Notes under the pieces: generated by a model
What the model was told of the DNA's origin: nothing
Seen by the model: the letters and a program-made list of their open reading frames with translations, nothing else
The model's database searches: none
Source: Fimbriimonadaceae bacterium
Lineage (GTDB): Bacteria > Armatimonadota > Fimbriimonadia > Fimbriimonadales > Fimbriimonadaceae
Length of the DNA: 45,096 nt
Direction: 5' to 3'
NCBI GenBank assembly: GCA_019694835.1
Contig: JAIBBE010000103.1
Span: 1-45,096, forward strand
Shown here: positions 1 to 8,205 of the stretch, one piece after another
Position numbering within the stretch: position 1 is the stretch's first letter
Layout: every line of letters begins with the position of its first letter
Program-made: the position numbers and the translations under genes

Positions 1-2
1 AG

Positions 3-191
3 CTGGCGAACCCGCGTCGCCTGCCGGGGCCTTTCTACAAATCGGCGATTTTTCACGAGTTCACTAGTTCGGCTGACAGCGCATTCATCGCACTTGCGCC
101 CGGTTCTTATGCGCTTGCGTATCGGTATGTGGAGGTGGCGACGGGGCAGAGCGCCGATGCGCTGCTTCTCGGTGTGGTCGAGGTGAGTTAG
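3..191 (+). CDS. 3' end of an unknown protein (partial)
   Basis: An open frame enters from the left edge and ends at a TAG at 189-191, giving the last 62 residues of a protein that starts outside the window. The visible part ends in VEVATGQSADALLLGVVEVS and shows no motif I recognise. It is followed by a CCTCCC/GGGAGG hairpin at 203-220. Its reality rests only on the open frame and normal codon use, so the call is tentative. Confidence 0.5.
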   Translation: MANPRRLPGPFYKSAIFHEFTSSADSAFIALAPGSYALAYRYVEVATGQSADALLLGVVEVS

Positions 192-202
192 TCTGGGACT
201 TG

Positions 203-220
203 CCTCCCATCCGCGGGAGG
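203..220. terminator. Short hairpin after the partial gene
   Basis: CCTCCC and GGGAGG pair around a 6-nt loop, 11 nt after the stop codon of the partial gene. There is no clear T-run, so termination is only possible. The region from here to 425 has no gene; it holds a C/G-rich hairpin near 281-305 and one REP-like palindrome near 348-380. Confidence 0.35.
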
Positions 221-347
221 ATCGAAGCATAGAGAAAATGTGGGTCCTGCGTCGATGGGTGAGCTTCCCTTCGTGGGAACCCCTCTCCGGCCCCGGAGGA
301 GGGGAGAAGGTGGAGAGGTTCCGGGAGTCCTGCGTCCGATGATATCG

Positions 348-380
348 CCGGGGTGCACAATTTCATCACCCCGGCCACCC
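348..380. repeat. REP-like palindrome A, single copy
   Basis: CCGGGGTG and CACCCCGG pair around an 11-nt loop (CACAATTTCAT). The same unit, including the loop and the flanking GGCCACC, occurs twice more near 20919-21019. This identifies it as a dispersed palindromic repeat rather than a chance hairpin. Confidence 0.75.
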
Positions 381-425
381 ACGTCGGATTTTTCGCTCGT
401 ATTGTCTGAGTGCCTCGTCGGCACC

Positions 426-1295
426 TCAAGGCAGGCCAGAACGGCGCTTGCTCCACAGGCGGAGCGTCTCCATGATCGTATCGGCAATCTCGTTGCATGC
501 AAAAGGCTTCGCTGGTCCTCCCGGGACGGCGAATTGAACGACTCGTCCTGCATGATCGTATCGCTCGACTGTAGGTTCCTTCATCCCCCAAAGTGGCTTC
601 TGCCGCGTCACAAGAATTGCCTCGTTACCCACCTCGAAAAATGCCGTCCCAAGTGAACCGCATCCACTATCCTGGAGCTGCCATCGTTTGTCATTCATCT
701 GTACTACCATTGACTGGGATTCAGGGTCATTGGTGTATCGTGCTTTGCCAAGAACGGAGGCACCAGCAAAACCTTGTTTAACTCGCTCAAAGGTCTCCCC
801 AAACAGCAGTATCGAATCTCCTGCCCTATCGTCCGACGCAAAGACGTACTGGCCGGAGATGCGCTGGCAGTCACCGGTCGATAGGCGAACCACAATCGTT
901 GCAATTTCTGAAGAATCTGACTGCCACTCTTCGAGCAGAACGAGGTCTCCTTCGACGATCTCGAGGGATAGCCTTGCCCTTGGTGGGCTGCCCAGATTGT
1001 TGATCACTCTTTCAGCTCCAAATCTGTCGATCAGGATAAGACGCGACGGATTCTCGCAGAGCAGCACTACTGTGTCGTTGCTCCCAAGGCCAAATCCCAC
1101 TGTCCGCTTTGGCAGAGCTACACGCTCGTTCCTGCCACCTTTGTCGTAGATGGCATGGCTATCTTGCAACCGAAGTGTTGAGTCAAAGTGGGCGAAGGGA
1201 AGCGTGCAGGTGTTTCTGTAAAGCACGGCTATGGTGCATGATATTGCCAACAGGCCCAAGGCCGTACATACGATTGTCGCTCGACTTACCCTCAC
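426..1295 (-). CDS. Unknown protein with N-terminal membrane anchor
   Basis: This encodes 289 residues starting at a GTG (1293-1295), with a good ribosome site GGAGG 8 nt upstream. Residues about 8-26 form one hydrophobic segment ending near a cysteine, which suits a signal anchor or signal peptide. The rest is a mixed, beta-rich sequence with no motif I recognise; it could be a propeller-like or sensor domain outside the membrane, but that is a guess. It lies in an accessory stretch with decayed neighbours. The SD and N-terminal segment support a real gene. Confidence 0.65.
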   Translation of the reverse strand: MRVSRATIVCTALGLLAISCTIAVLYRNTCTLPFAHFDSTLRLQDSHAIYDKGGRNERVALPKRTVGFGLGSNDTVVLLCENPSRLILIDRFGAERVINNLGSPPRARLSLEIVEGDLVLLEEWQSDSSEIATIVVRLSTGDCQRISGQYVFASDDRAGDSILLFGETFERVKQGFAGASVLGKARYTNDPESQSMVVQMNDKRWQLQDSGCGSLGTAFFEVGNEAILVTRQKPLWGMKEPTVERYDHAGRVVQFAVPGGPAKPFACNEIADTIMETLRLWSKRRSGLP

Positions 1296-1298
1296 TGC

Positions 1299-1457
1299 TT
1301 ATGCCTCCGCCCGCTCCAGCCGGGTGGAGGCTGACCTCCCAAGTGTCGCTGTGCGAACGTCATTGTCCACCACTTCACCCTACCTGGTTACGCACCAAAA
1401 GCACAAGCCGAGGGCAGCAATCAGACGGAATAACCCGGGTCCTCGCCTCCAACCCAT
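1299..1457 (-). pseudogene. Possible small membrane protein broken by an amber stop
   Basis: Reading from ATG at 1457, 25 codons give a strongly hydrophobic peptide (GLFRLIAALGLCFWCVTR). A TAG at 1380-1382 follows, then 26 more open codons in the same frame up to TAA at 1299-1301, just upstream of the next gene. The frame continuing past the stop suggests a small gene inactivated by a nonsense change. Chance is a serious alternative at this length. Confidence 0.22.
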
Positions 1458-1481
1458 CACGCTTGCACTCGTAAGGCGAAT

Positions 1482-1922
1482 TCACTCATTCGAGCGCGCG
1501 TTAAGCTCACTTTCTAGTACTTCAAGTGTATTTGCCATTAGTCCAAGCTCGGCCGGATCATTTATGAAATGCTCGATATAGATTAGAAAGGAGCGAAAGA
1601 ACATGAGCACATCTTTTGGTAGGAACTTCACCGTTCCACTATAAGATTCATCCAAACCGAGCAATAGTCGGTCCAGATAATCGATCGATATTCTCACACA
1701 CTCCCCTGCTTCAGGCATGGAAGCGAAGAGTGCGACGACGCACAGCAGAGCTGGTAGCTGTCTCGAGCATTCATCGACACTCCGTAAGTCAACCATCATC
1801 AGAGCGCTTTCAGTTTCGGACAACATATCCGCCAAAGATTCCGTCCACTGCACGCCCTTCGCTTGAACACATCCTAAGGCAAGAAACTCCTCAACTATGG
1901 TTGCTGGTGTTTCAGCGGTCAC
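1482..1922 (-). CDS. Unknown helical protein, 146 aa
   Basis: This protein starts at GTG (1920-1922); the frame has a stop at 1992-1994 and no other usual start in between. It appears almost entirely alpha-helical and acidic, without signal peptide or membrane segment, so it is probably cytosolic. I recognise no family. It sits between two unknown genes in a stretch that shows decay, and a role as a small accessory or immunity-type protein is possible but unsupported. The ribosome site is weak. Confidence 0.5.
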   Translation of the reverse strand: MTAETPATIVEEFLALGCVQAKGVQWTESLADMLSETESALMMVDLRSVDECSRQLPALLCVVALFASMPEAGECVRISIDYLDRLLLGLDESYSGTVKFLPKDVLMFFRSFLIYIEHFINDPAELGLMANTLEVLESELNARSNE

Positions 1923-1995
1923 GGCAAACCACCGGCAACAATCAGGCCCGCGCGTCCCGTTGATGGAGCCAAAAGAATGGTGCGGCGACAGTTAC

Positions 1996-2335
1996 CTATG
2001 CCCATATCTGCCAACCCTCTACCGATGGGGTGTAAGGCAGAAGAGTGTATTCGTACTCACTCATCCAGTCATCGAACATCAGTTCGCGTGGTCCTGCATG
2101 GACCGTTAGCTCCTCTATCACCTGATTGCCAATTCGGATCTGCATAGGCACGCCCGCCCAATTGGTAACTGAATACTCCGCAGCGTCAGCAGCACAGTCT
2201 GAGGCCCAAATCCAGCTCAAGCGTCTTCAACAGATGCACTGGGCTCATAACTGTGGACCGCTTCTTAGTCGTGTGATCGAAGAAGTGCAAAGGGAAGTGC
2301 TGATTCAATCCGTGCCAATCGTAGCTCACTACCAC
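1996..2335 (-). pseudogene. Unknown small gene split by a frameshift
   Basis: Two overlapping frames look like halves of one protein. The first, from GTG 2335 (or GTG 2329, with AGAGG upstream), reads VVSYDWHGLNQHFPLHFF and continues to about 2190, then stops. The second frame, shifted by one base, picks up near 2215 and runs as EYSVTNWAGVPMQIRIGNQV to TAG at 1996. Both halves have protein-like composition, and neither alone makes a sensible gene. A one-base indel, real or from sequencing, near 2190-2215 would explain this. The gene follows pyrG directly on the same strand. Confidence 0.45.
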
Positions 2336-2356
2336 CTCTAAAACTTCCAATCTTGT

Positions 2357-4003
2357 CTAGCCCACCGAAACGGCTGCGACTTTCTGGGCTTCCCGCCGAC
2401 AAAGCGCAGCAGCGACCAGACCTTGGAACAGCGGATGCGGACGGTTGGGGCGGCTTTTGAACTCGGGGTGGGCTTGGGTGCCGATGAAATAGGGATGGCC
2501 GGGGAGTTCGATCATTTCGACGAGTCGGTAGTCGGGGGAGACGCCGGAAATGACCATGCCGTGCTCGACAAGCTTTTCGCGAAAGTCATTGTTGACCTCG
2601 TACCGGTGCCGATGGCGCTCGGCGATTCGGGTGGAGCCGTAGAGTTTGTGGGCGATGCTGCCGTGGACCACGTTGCAGGGCCATGAACCGAGGCGCATCG
2701 TTGCACCCTTGGACTTGACAGTCTTCTGCTCGGGCAAGAGATGGATCACGGGGTACGGCGGATTCTCGACCATTTCCTCGCTGTTGGCCCCTTCCAGTTC
2801 GCAGACATTGCGGGCGAATTCGATCACGGCCATCTGGAGGCCCAGGCAGATCCCCAGGAACGGAAGACCTTGTTCGCGTGCCAACCGGATCGCGTCGACC
2901 TTGCCCTCGATACCGCGCTCACCGAAACCGGGACCGCAGACCAGGCCATCGATGCCCTTCAGAACCATGGCCGGATCTTCCCCGCTTTCGAGCCGCTCAC
3001 TGTCGATCCACTCGATATCGATGTGACAGTCGTTGGGGATGCCGGCGTGGATGAGGGCTTCGCTGATCGACTTATAGGCGTCGCCGTTGCTGGTGTACTT
3101 GCCGACGACGGCAATGCGACACGTGTGGCTTGGGGCCTTGATCGTAGAGACCAGCTTGGCCCAATCTTCGAGAGTTCCAGCCGTGGCCTTGACGCCTTCG
3201 GCCAGCCCAAGTCGCTCGACCACCAGATCACCCAAACCGGCTTCCTCGTATTTGAGCGGCACCTCGTAGATCGTCTCGACGTTCAGCGATTCGATGACGG
3301 CCCGGGCGGGAACGTCGCAGAAAAGGCTGATCTTCTCTTTGACGTCTTCGGGCATGGGTACTTCAGTCCGGCACACGAGTACGTCGGGGCTGATGCCGAT
3401 TTCGCGGAGCTTGATAACGCTATGCTGGGTCGGCTTGGTTTTGATTTCGTGCCATGGCCCGACGCTGGGAACGAGCGTGACGTGGAAGAACATCGTGTTC
3501 TCGAAGCCTACGTCCTTGCGCAGCTGGCGGATGGCTTCGAGGAACGGGAGGCTTTCGATGTCGCCCACGGTGCCGCCGATCTCGGCGATGACGACGTCGG
3601 CCTCCTGCTCGCGGCCTAGTTCGATGATCTGGCGCTTGATCTCGTTGGTGACGTGGGGGATGACCTGCACTGTCGCACCGAGGTAGTCGCCTCTACGTTC
3701 GGCTTGGATGACATTGAGGTAGACCTTTCCGGTGGTGACGCTGCTTCCGGCCGAGCAGTTGACGTCCATGAAGCGCTCGTAGTGGCCGAGGTCGAGGTCC
3801 GTCTCGGCGCCGTCCTCGGTGACGAACACCTCGCCGTGCTGGTGCGGACTCATCGTCCCGGCGTCGACGTTGATGTAAGGATCGAGTTTGACGGGGGCGA
3901 CGGTGAACCCGCGACTCCTGAGAATGCGTCCGAGGCTGGCGGTGGTGATGCCCTTGCCAATCGAACTCACTACGCCGCCGGTTACGAAGATGTACTTGGT
4001 CAT
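2357..4003 (-). CDS. pyrG: CTP synthase
   Basis: This enzyme aminates UTP to CTP using glutamine and ATP, the last step of pyrimidine nucleotide synthesis, in the cytosol. The 548 residues match the usual length. The N-terminal synthetase domain begins with the classic MTKYIFVTGGVVSSIGKG and contains the DPYINVDAGTMSP segment. The C-terminal glutaminase domain has the nucleophile Cys386 in GICLGLQ and the AHPEF segment carrying the catalytic His-Glu. A frame extends 29 codons further upstream, but the start at 4003 fits the conserved N-terminus and has GGAG 8 nt before it. Confidence 0.98.
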   Translation of the reverse strand: MTKYIFVTGGVVSSIGKGITTASLGRILRSRGFTVAPVKLDPYINVDAGTMSPHQHGEVFVTEDGAETDLDLGHYERFMDVNCSAGSSVTTGKVYLNVIQAERRGDYLGATVQVIPHVTNEIKRQIIELGREQEADVVIAEIGGTVGDIESLPFLEAIRQLRKDVGFENTMFFHVTLVPSVGPWHEIKTKPTQHSVIKLREIGISPDVLVCRTEVPMPEDVKEKISLFCDVPARAVIESLNVETIYEVPLKYEEAGLGDLVVERLGLAEGVKATAGTLEDWAKLVSTIKAPSHTCRIAVVGKYTSNGDAYKSISEALIHAGIPNDCHIDIEWIDSERLESGEDPAMVLKGIDGLVCGPGFGERGIEGKVDAIRLAREQGLPFLGICLGLQMAVIEFARNVCELEGANSEEMVENPPYPVIHLLPEQKTVKSKGATMRLGSWPCNVVHGSIAHKLYGSTRIAERHRHRYEVNNDFREKLVEHGMVISGVSPDYRLVEMIELPGHPYFIGTQAHPEFKSRPNRPHPLFQGLVAAALCRREAQKVAAVSVG

Positions 4004-4161
4004 GGACGTACTCCGACCCGGAAACTCGACATCCTCGTCGACCGTCGTGGGGTCTCTCGGAGTATACGGCACGGCCCCTTGAAAAGGCATCCCTCCAGCA
4101 CGCGAGAGTGATTATTCTGCCAATTTCTTCCTTCAATGACCGATCTGGTCGACTTTTCCCA

Positions 4162-4167
4162 TATAAT
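4162..4167 (+). promoter_or_regulatory. Candidate -10 box for the dockerin gene
   Basis: A perfect TATAAT lies in the 320-bp gene-free stretch between the divergent pyrG and the dockerin gene. No good -35 box is at the right distance (only ATGACC-like sequence 19-20 bp upstream), so the call is moderate. It would give an untranslated leader of about 150 nt. Confidence 0.4.
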
Positions 4168-4270
4168 GTGACCAGGCTGTTTTGTTCGTGATGTCTTTGG
4201 CTCCGCGATTCGGTTCCGTTTCCCACCACCAATCGGTGCCACTTGAGTGTCTTGTCAGAAGAGCCTTCAA

Positions 4271-4300
4271 GGGGCATCATCCGGTTGCGGATGAAACCCC
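4271..4300 (+). promoter_or_regulatory. Hairpin in the 5' leader of the dockerin gene
   Basis: TCATCCG (4277-4283) and CGGATGA (4288-4294) pair around a GTTG loop, and outer GGGG (4271-4274) and CCCC (4297-4300) extend the stem across a 2+2 internal loop. It ends 13 nt before the GGAGGA ribosome site. It may stabilise the mRNA or influence translation; no known riboswitch is recognised. The rest of 4004-4323 holds only the candidate promoter. Confidence 0.4.
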
Positions 4301-4323
4301 CATTACTTTGATTGGAGGAATGA

Positions 4324-5601
4324 ATGAAACGATTCTGCATTCTTGCGCTCGCCTCTGCCGTGACCGCCTCTTTGGCTGGTTTCGCCAGTGCGCAGGCTGA
4401 CTTTTTCTATGGCTTTGAAGGGCTGAGCAACGGGAACGTTTTCGGTCAAGACGGCTGGGGCGTCCAGTCGGCGGCCAAGTCGGATGGCGTGGTTGTCGTC
4501 GATGGCGGTAGCCCGGCAGGGGGCGGCAGCAAGTCGCTCCAGCTCAACCCGCAGGGAATCGCAACTGCAACTCGCGTGTGGCGCAACTTCAACGATGCTA
4601 CCGACATCACAAGCGGAAAGTGGCTGATGACCTTCGATGCGAAGATGTTCACCTACGCCGGTTCGCCGAGCGTCCTGCTGCGCGTGCGACCGGACGGACG
4701 GGACAACAACTTCGGCCTTCAAGTGTTCCAGGCTGGCATTTACCAGTCAGCGACGTTTACCCAGGTCCCCGCGTTCTTCACCGACGTCGACGGCTTTGGC
4801 CAGCCATCCCCTTATCAGGGCTTGTATTGGTTCGACAATACCTATGGCGTGATGAACAACAATAACTGGTATCGAGTTCAGTACATCATGGACTACGACG
4901 CCAACACTATCACTCAAGAGCTGATCTGGGACATTAACAGCGGCACGCCGAACTACCTGCAATCCGCCTACGATCCGCTTCAGACGAGTCCGAACGGCGC
5001 GTTCATCGGCTATTTCCAGAGCGGCGAACTGGGCTACTACGATGCAACCGGATCGGTGATGGTGGGCATCGATGATAGCGCGACCCACTTGGCTGCGGAT
5101 GGCGGACAGGTTGACAACATCGGGTTCACCCGATTGGCCAACGTGACCGGTAATATCAGCTTCGACGGCTACACGGGTGATGTCGCGGCCCGAGATTGCC
5201 GCATTACGTGGCGCGATGCAAGCGGCGCGACCGTGTTCGTCAACATGTTCCGATGTGACAGTTCGGGCAACTACTCGATCTGGGCTCCGACAGGAAGCAA
5301 CCTGACGGCCATGGTCGAAATGGAACCGGCCTTCGTTGTATGGACGTGGCTGAACAAGGCCTCTGGCACGGTGAACTTGACGTCGGCTGGACTGTCTGGC
5401 CTGAACTTCACGCTCATCAACGGCGACTCCAACCGAGACAACTCCGTTGATATCGCCGACTACGCTGCGTTGTCCGCCAGCTACGGCCTTGGCTTGGGCG
5501 ACACCGGCTATGACGCCACCTGCGACTTCAATGGCGACGACGCCGTTGATATCGGTGACTACGCTATCCTCAGCGGTAACTACAACGCTTCGGGCGACTA
5601 A
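4324..5601 (+). CDS. Secreted protein with C-terminal dockerin-like repeats
   Basis: This encodes 425 residues from an ATG preceded by GGAGGA. A Sec signal peptide covers about residues 1-23 (cleavage after FASAQA). Residues about 25-280 form a beta-rich, Gly/Asn/Asp-rich region resembling a carbohydrate-binding jelly roll (inference), followed by a carboxypeptidase-like beta segment. Residues about 366-421 hold two calcium-loop repeats, GDSNRDNSVDIADYAALSAS and CDFNGDDAVDIGDYAILSGN, typical of type I dockerin. Such proteins in this kind of organism are often surface or extracellular proteins, not true cellulosome parts. No cohesin is in the window. A strong hairpin follows the stop. Confidence 0.85.
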   Translation: MKRFCILALASAVTASLAGFASAQADFFYGFEGLSNGNVFGQDGWGVQSAAKSDGVVVVDGGSPAGGGSKSLQLNPQGIATATRVWRNFNDATDITSGKWLMTFDAKMFTYAGSPSVLLRVRPDGRDNNFGLQVFQAGIYQSATFTQVPAFFTDVDGFGQPSPYQGLYWFDNTYGVMNNNNWYRVQYIMDYDANTITQELIWDINSGTPNYLQSAYDPLQTSPNGAFIGYFQSGELGYYDATGSVMVGIDDSATHLAADGGQVDNIGFTRLANVTGNISFDGYTGDVAARDCRITWRDASGATVFVNMFRCDSSGNYSIWAPTGSNLTAMVEMEPAFVVWTWLNKASGTVNLTSAGLSGLNFTLINGDSNRDNSVDIADYAALSASYGLGLGDTGYDATCDFNGDDAVDIGDYAILSGNYNASGD

Positions 5602-5624
5602 GTCGCCAGACGTTGAAGCATGAC

Positions 5625-5652
5625 GAGCGGGCCAAGGCAACTTGGCCCGCTC
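5625..5652. terminator. Hairpin between convergent genes
   Basis: A perfect 12-bp stem (GAGCGGGCCAAG / CTTGGCCCGCTC) with a GCAA tetraloop lies between the convergent dockerin gene and the next minus-strand gene. It lacks a clean T-run but is placed where both transcripts must end. Confidence 0.7.
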
Positions 5653-5654
5653 TG

Positions 5655-6398
5655 CTATTGCCCGGCCGAGTCCTGCCCGAGCCGAACCTCAAACTCGGCG
5701 GAACCGGCCTCGATGTTACGGGTTTCCGTCTGTACTTCCGCCTTTTGGGAGTTCTTCTCAACCCAGTCGGCAAGGCTGTCCACCATCTCATGAATCGAAG
5801 CCTTCGTCTTCTTCATCCATGCCCGACAGCCGATCGCGGCCGCTCCAAACAGCCCGATTCCAACCATAGCCGCTTCGATCGGGTGGCCCGTCTTGCCGAG
5901 GATTCCCGTTGAAATCATGGTGGCTATGAAGGCCGGGTAGAAGGTCCCCATGATCTGGGCAATCGGGAAACTCGTGGCTTTGACTCTCGTGCGTCCGTTT
6001 CGCGACGTGACCTCCAAGTTGACGAGTCCGCCCCCGGCCATGGTTTGGGCGCGAAGGGTCCTTCCAAACTGCTGGACCGGATGATGGCGCGAGTTGACCA
6101 CTTTGATCTGCTCGAGGAGCAGATCGTACTCGGCCGGGTCTATCTCACCTTCGATCACTCGCTCGTCACTGAATTTTCGCCGTTCTGGCTCGGGCGATTT
6201 CGGCTGCAGGTGTTCAGCGATTGCCTCATCGAGAAACGCGGGATTTACGCCCAACTCGGAAGCAATGCGGTCCAGTTCTTCACGACTGACACCGGGCGTG
6301 TAGGCCTTGGCTTCCGCGCTCTCCTCTTGGAGCTTCACGGCTCGCTCCATGATGGCCGAGACTTCGGCTTCACTGAAGAGTCTGCGAGGGTTCGACAT
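5655..6398 (-). CDS. Unknown membrane protein with helical N-terminal domain
   Basis: The protein has 247 residues. Residues 1-65 form a helical module (FSEAEVSAIMERAVKLQEES then SREELDRIASELGVNPAFLD) that resembles N-terminal modules of uncharacterised membrane proteins in several phyla. Residues about 75-145 are a mixed region. Two hydrophobic segments (about 147-165 and 175-192) follow, and the C-terminus is a charged helical tail. It is likely an inner-membrane protein with both ends in the cytosol. Function is unknown. It is divergent from efp, with 75 bp between the starts. Confidence 0.75.
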   Translation of the reverse strand: MSNPRRLFSEAEVSAIMERAVKLQEESAEAKAYTPGVSREELDRIASELGVNPAFLDEAIAEHLQPKSPEPERRKFSDERVIEGEIDPAEYDLLLEQIKVVNSRHHPVQQFGRTLRAQTMAGGGLVNLEVTSRNGRTRVKATSFPIAQIMGTFYPAFIATMISTGILGKTGHPIEAAMVGIGLFGAAAIGCRAWMKKTKASIHEMVDSLADWVEKNSQKAEVQTETRNIEAGSAEFEVRLGQDSAGQ

Positions 6399-6473
6399 GC
6401 CGACCCTATGATAGCGGGTTCGGCCCCTTTATGCCACAATCAGGCTTGAATTTAGGCACAGCGAGGGTTTGAT

Positions 6474-7043
6474 TTGGCGGTAGATACCAGCGATTTTCGA
6501 AATGGAATGGCGATGTACATGGACGGTGATGTGTGGCAGATCATCGAATTCCAACATGTGAAGCCGGGCAAAGGTGGAGCGTTCGTGCGAACGCGCCTCA
6601 AGAAGCTCAAGGACGGCAAGGTCCTTGAAAAGACCTTCCGTTCCGGCGAGCGAGTCGAACCCGCATTCATCGAGAAGAAGAAACTTCAGTTCGTGTACCG
6701 TCAAGCCGACGAGGTGGTCCTGATGGATATGGACACCTACGAGCAGATGCACGTTGCGGAGGCCGAAATTGGCCCCGGTGCCAAGTATCTGAAGGAAGAA
6801 ATGGAATTGACCGCCATGGTCGTGGACGATGCGGCGATCGGGTACGAAGTACCGAATTTCGTTGAGCTGCTGGTCGTGGAGACTGACCCTGGCTACAAAG
6901 GTGACACTGTCAGCGGAAGCACAAAACCTGCCAAGTTGGAGTCGGGAGCTTCCGTGCTGGTCCCCTTCCACATCAACGAAGGCGACATGATCAAGGTCGA
7001 TACGCGAACCGATAGCTATCTGGAACGCGTCAGCAAGAAGTAG
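6474..7043 (+). CDS. efp: Translation elongation factor P
   Basis: EF-P binds the ribosome between the P and E sites and relieves stalling at polyproline stretches. The 189 residues show the three-domain layout: an N-terminal KOW-like domain with the tip loop KPGKGGAF, in which Lys33 corresponds to the modified Lys34 of E. coli, and two OB domains ending in the usual GDMIKVDTRTDSYLERV. The start is TTG at 6474, with GAGGG about 8 nt upstream; no ATG gives a full N-terminus. The modification enzymes are not in the window. It leads a same-strand group, with 18 bp to the next gene. Confidence 0.97.
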   Translation: MAVDTSDFRNGMAMYMDGDVWQIIEFQHVKPGKGGAFVRTRLKKLKDGKVLEKTFRSGERVEPAFIEKKKLQFVYRQADEVVLMDMDTYEQMHVAEAEIGPGAKYLKEEMELTAMVVDDAAIGYEVPNFVELLVVETDPGYKGDTVSGSTKPAKLESGASVLVPFHINEGDMIKVDTRTDSYLERVSKK

Positions 7044-7061
7044 CCGAACACGGCGCGAGCT

Positions 7062-8132
7062 ATGGCCAGATACCAGCGAAACGACACTTCAGACGCCCTG
7101 ATGGGGTTCCTTGACGCCACTTCCCGGTTCCTTTTGTGGGCTGGGATCATCGCCACGGCGGCTTCCCTCGGATTCCTGATCTACACGTACGTGATCGTCG
7201 TGGGCGGTACCAACGCAAGCAGCGCCCAGGCAGCGGCGAATGTCGATCTCTTCATGAAGGTGCTCCTCGCCGGAGTAATCGCGCTGGGCGTGGCGACCAC
7301 CTTCATCTTCTGGGGAGAAGAAGTCCTCGCTCCGCTTCAACTCATGGCAGCGGCCGCGCTCTTCTTCGCACCGATCTACCTTCCCATGATTCTGGGGACA
7401 CCCGCCATGGGCAATGTCGGGTCTAAGGCCCTCGGTGCCATCCAGATGGGCGGGAGCGTTTTCGGGCTCGTCGCGATCTTGAGCACCGTCGCTGATGTGA
7501 CGACTCGCATCAAACTCCGCGTCCGTGAAGGCTCCAAGGCCGACCAAATGAAGTACGGCAAGGGCGTCAAAGAAGAAAAAGACGTCCAGAACGTGTTCAT
7601 GGGCAAGTGCTGGCAACTTCCCTTCTGCCGAAAGTTCGTTCGCGAGCGATGCCCGATCTACCATGCCCGCCGGACGTGTTGGAAGGAGCAGGTCGGCTGC
7701 ATGTGCGAAGAGCAGGTCATCCGCGACGCCATGGAGAACAAGGTCATCCCCAAGGACATGGTCGCGGCCGCCAAGTTCATTCCGCGCAACAACAAATTGA
7801 CCCCACAGATGAAGGTCGAGCGATGTAAGCAGTGCGTCATTTACAACGAGCACCAGAAGCATAAGTATAAGTTGGCCATGCCACTCATACTCATTGCCTG
7901 CGGCGGTGCCTACGTTCTCGGCCGCGAGCAGATGAAAGCAGCCCTTGGCGATGCCATCCAGGGAGCGAACAAGGCCTTCGGTAACCTCACCCTTCAGAAC
8001 GAAGCGCAGCGCACGGCCGACACAGTTGGCTTGACGGTATTCAAGGAACTCTTCATGGTCTGCTTGATGCTCGTCATCGCTGCCTATATGATGAAGCTGG
8101 TCGAATTCCTCTTCTTCAAGATCAAAGTCTGA
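7062..8132 (+). CDS. Unknown membrane protein with a CW-type cysteine cluster
   Basis: This encodes 356 residues. Hydrophobic segments at about 22-46, 66-86, 92-110 and 126-146 precede a large cytosolic part, and two more lie near 270-286 and 327-346. The soluble part carries a cysteine array: C183-W, C189, C197-P, C206-W, C213 and C215, then C255 and C258 (CKQC). This spacing resembles CW-type cysteine motifs seen in bacterial signalling proteins and could bind zinc or an Fe-S cluster. No function is known to me. It sits 18 bp after efp and 73 bp before the RNA cyclase homologue, so the three may be cotranscribed. Confidence 0.8.
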   Translation: MARYQRNDTSDALMGFLDATSRFLLWAGIIATAASLGFLIYTYVIVVGGTNASSAQAAANVDLFMKVLLAGVIALGVATTFIFWGEEVLAPLQLMAAAALFFAPIYLPMILGTPAMGNVGSKALGAIQMGGSVFGLVAILSTVADVTTRIKLRVREGSKADQMKYGKGVKEEKDVQNVFMGKCWQLPFCRKFVRERCPIYHARRTCWKEQVGCMCEEQVIRDAMENKVIPKDMVAAAKFIPRNNKLTPQMKVERCKQCVIYNEHQKHKYKLAMPLILIACGGAYVLGREQMKAALGDAIQGANKAFGNLTLQNEAQRTADTVGLTVFKELFMVCLMLVIAAYMMKLVEFLFFKIKV

Positions 8133-8180
8133 GCTATGCAGGGAGAACGACACGTCGCGTAGGCCGTCAGAGACGACAAC

Positions 8181-8202
8181 CGGAGGCAACGGGGCTCCTC
8201 CG
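8181..8202 (+). promoter_or_regulatory. Hairpin sequestering the SD before the cyclase gene
   Basis: CGGAGG (8181-8186), the only SD-like sequence upstream, pairs perfectly with CCTCCG (8197-8202), ending 3 nt before the ATG at 8206. In the open form the SD is too far away (19 nt). The arrangement may lower or regulate initiation, or the true start may be elsewhere. Confidence 0.35.
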
Positions 8203-8205
8203 CCC

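Noticed and set aside
2741..3619. Long plus-strand open frame opposite pyrG
   Set aside because: It is the mirror of a highly conserved enzyme gene, with no SD or recognisable motif.
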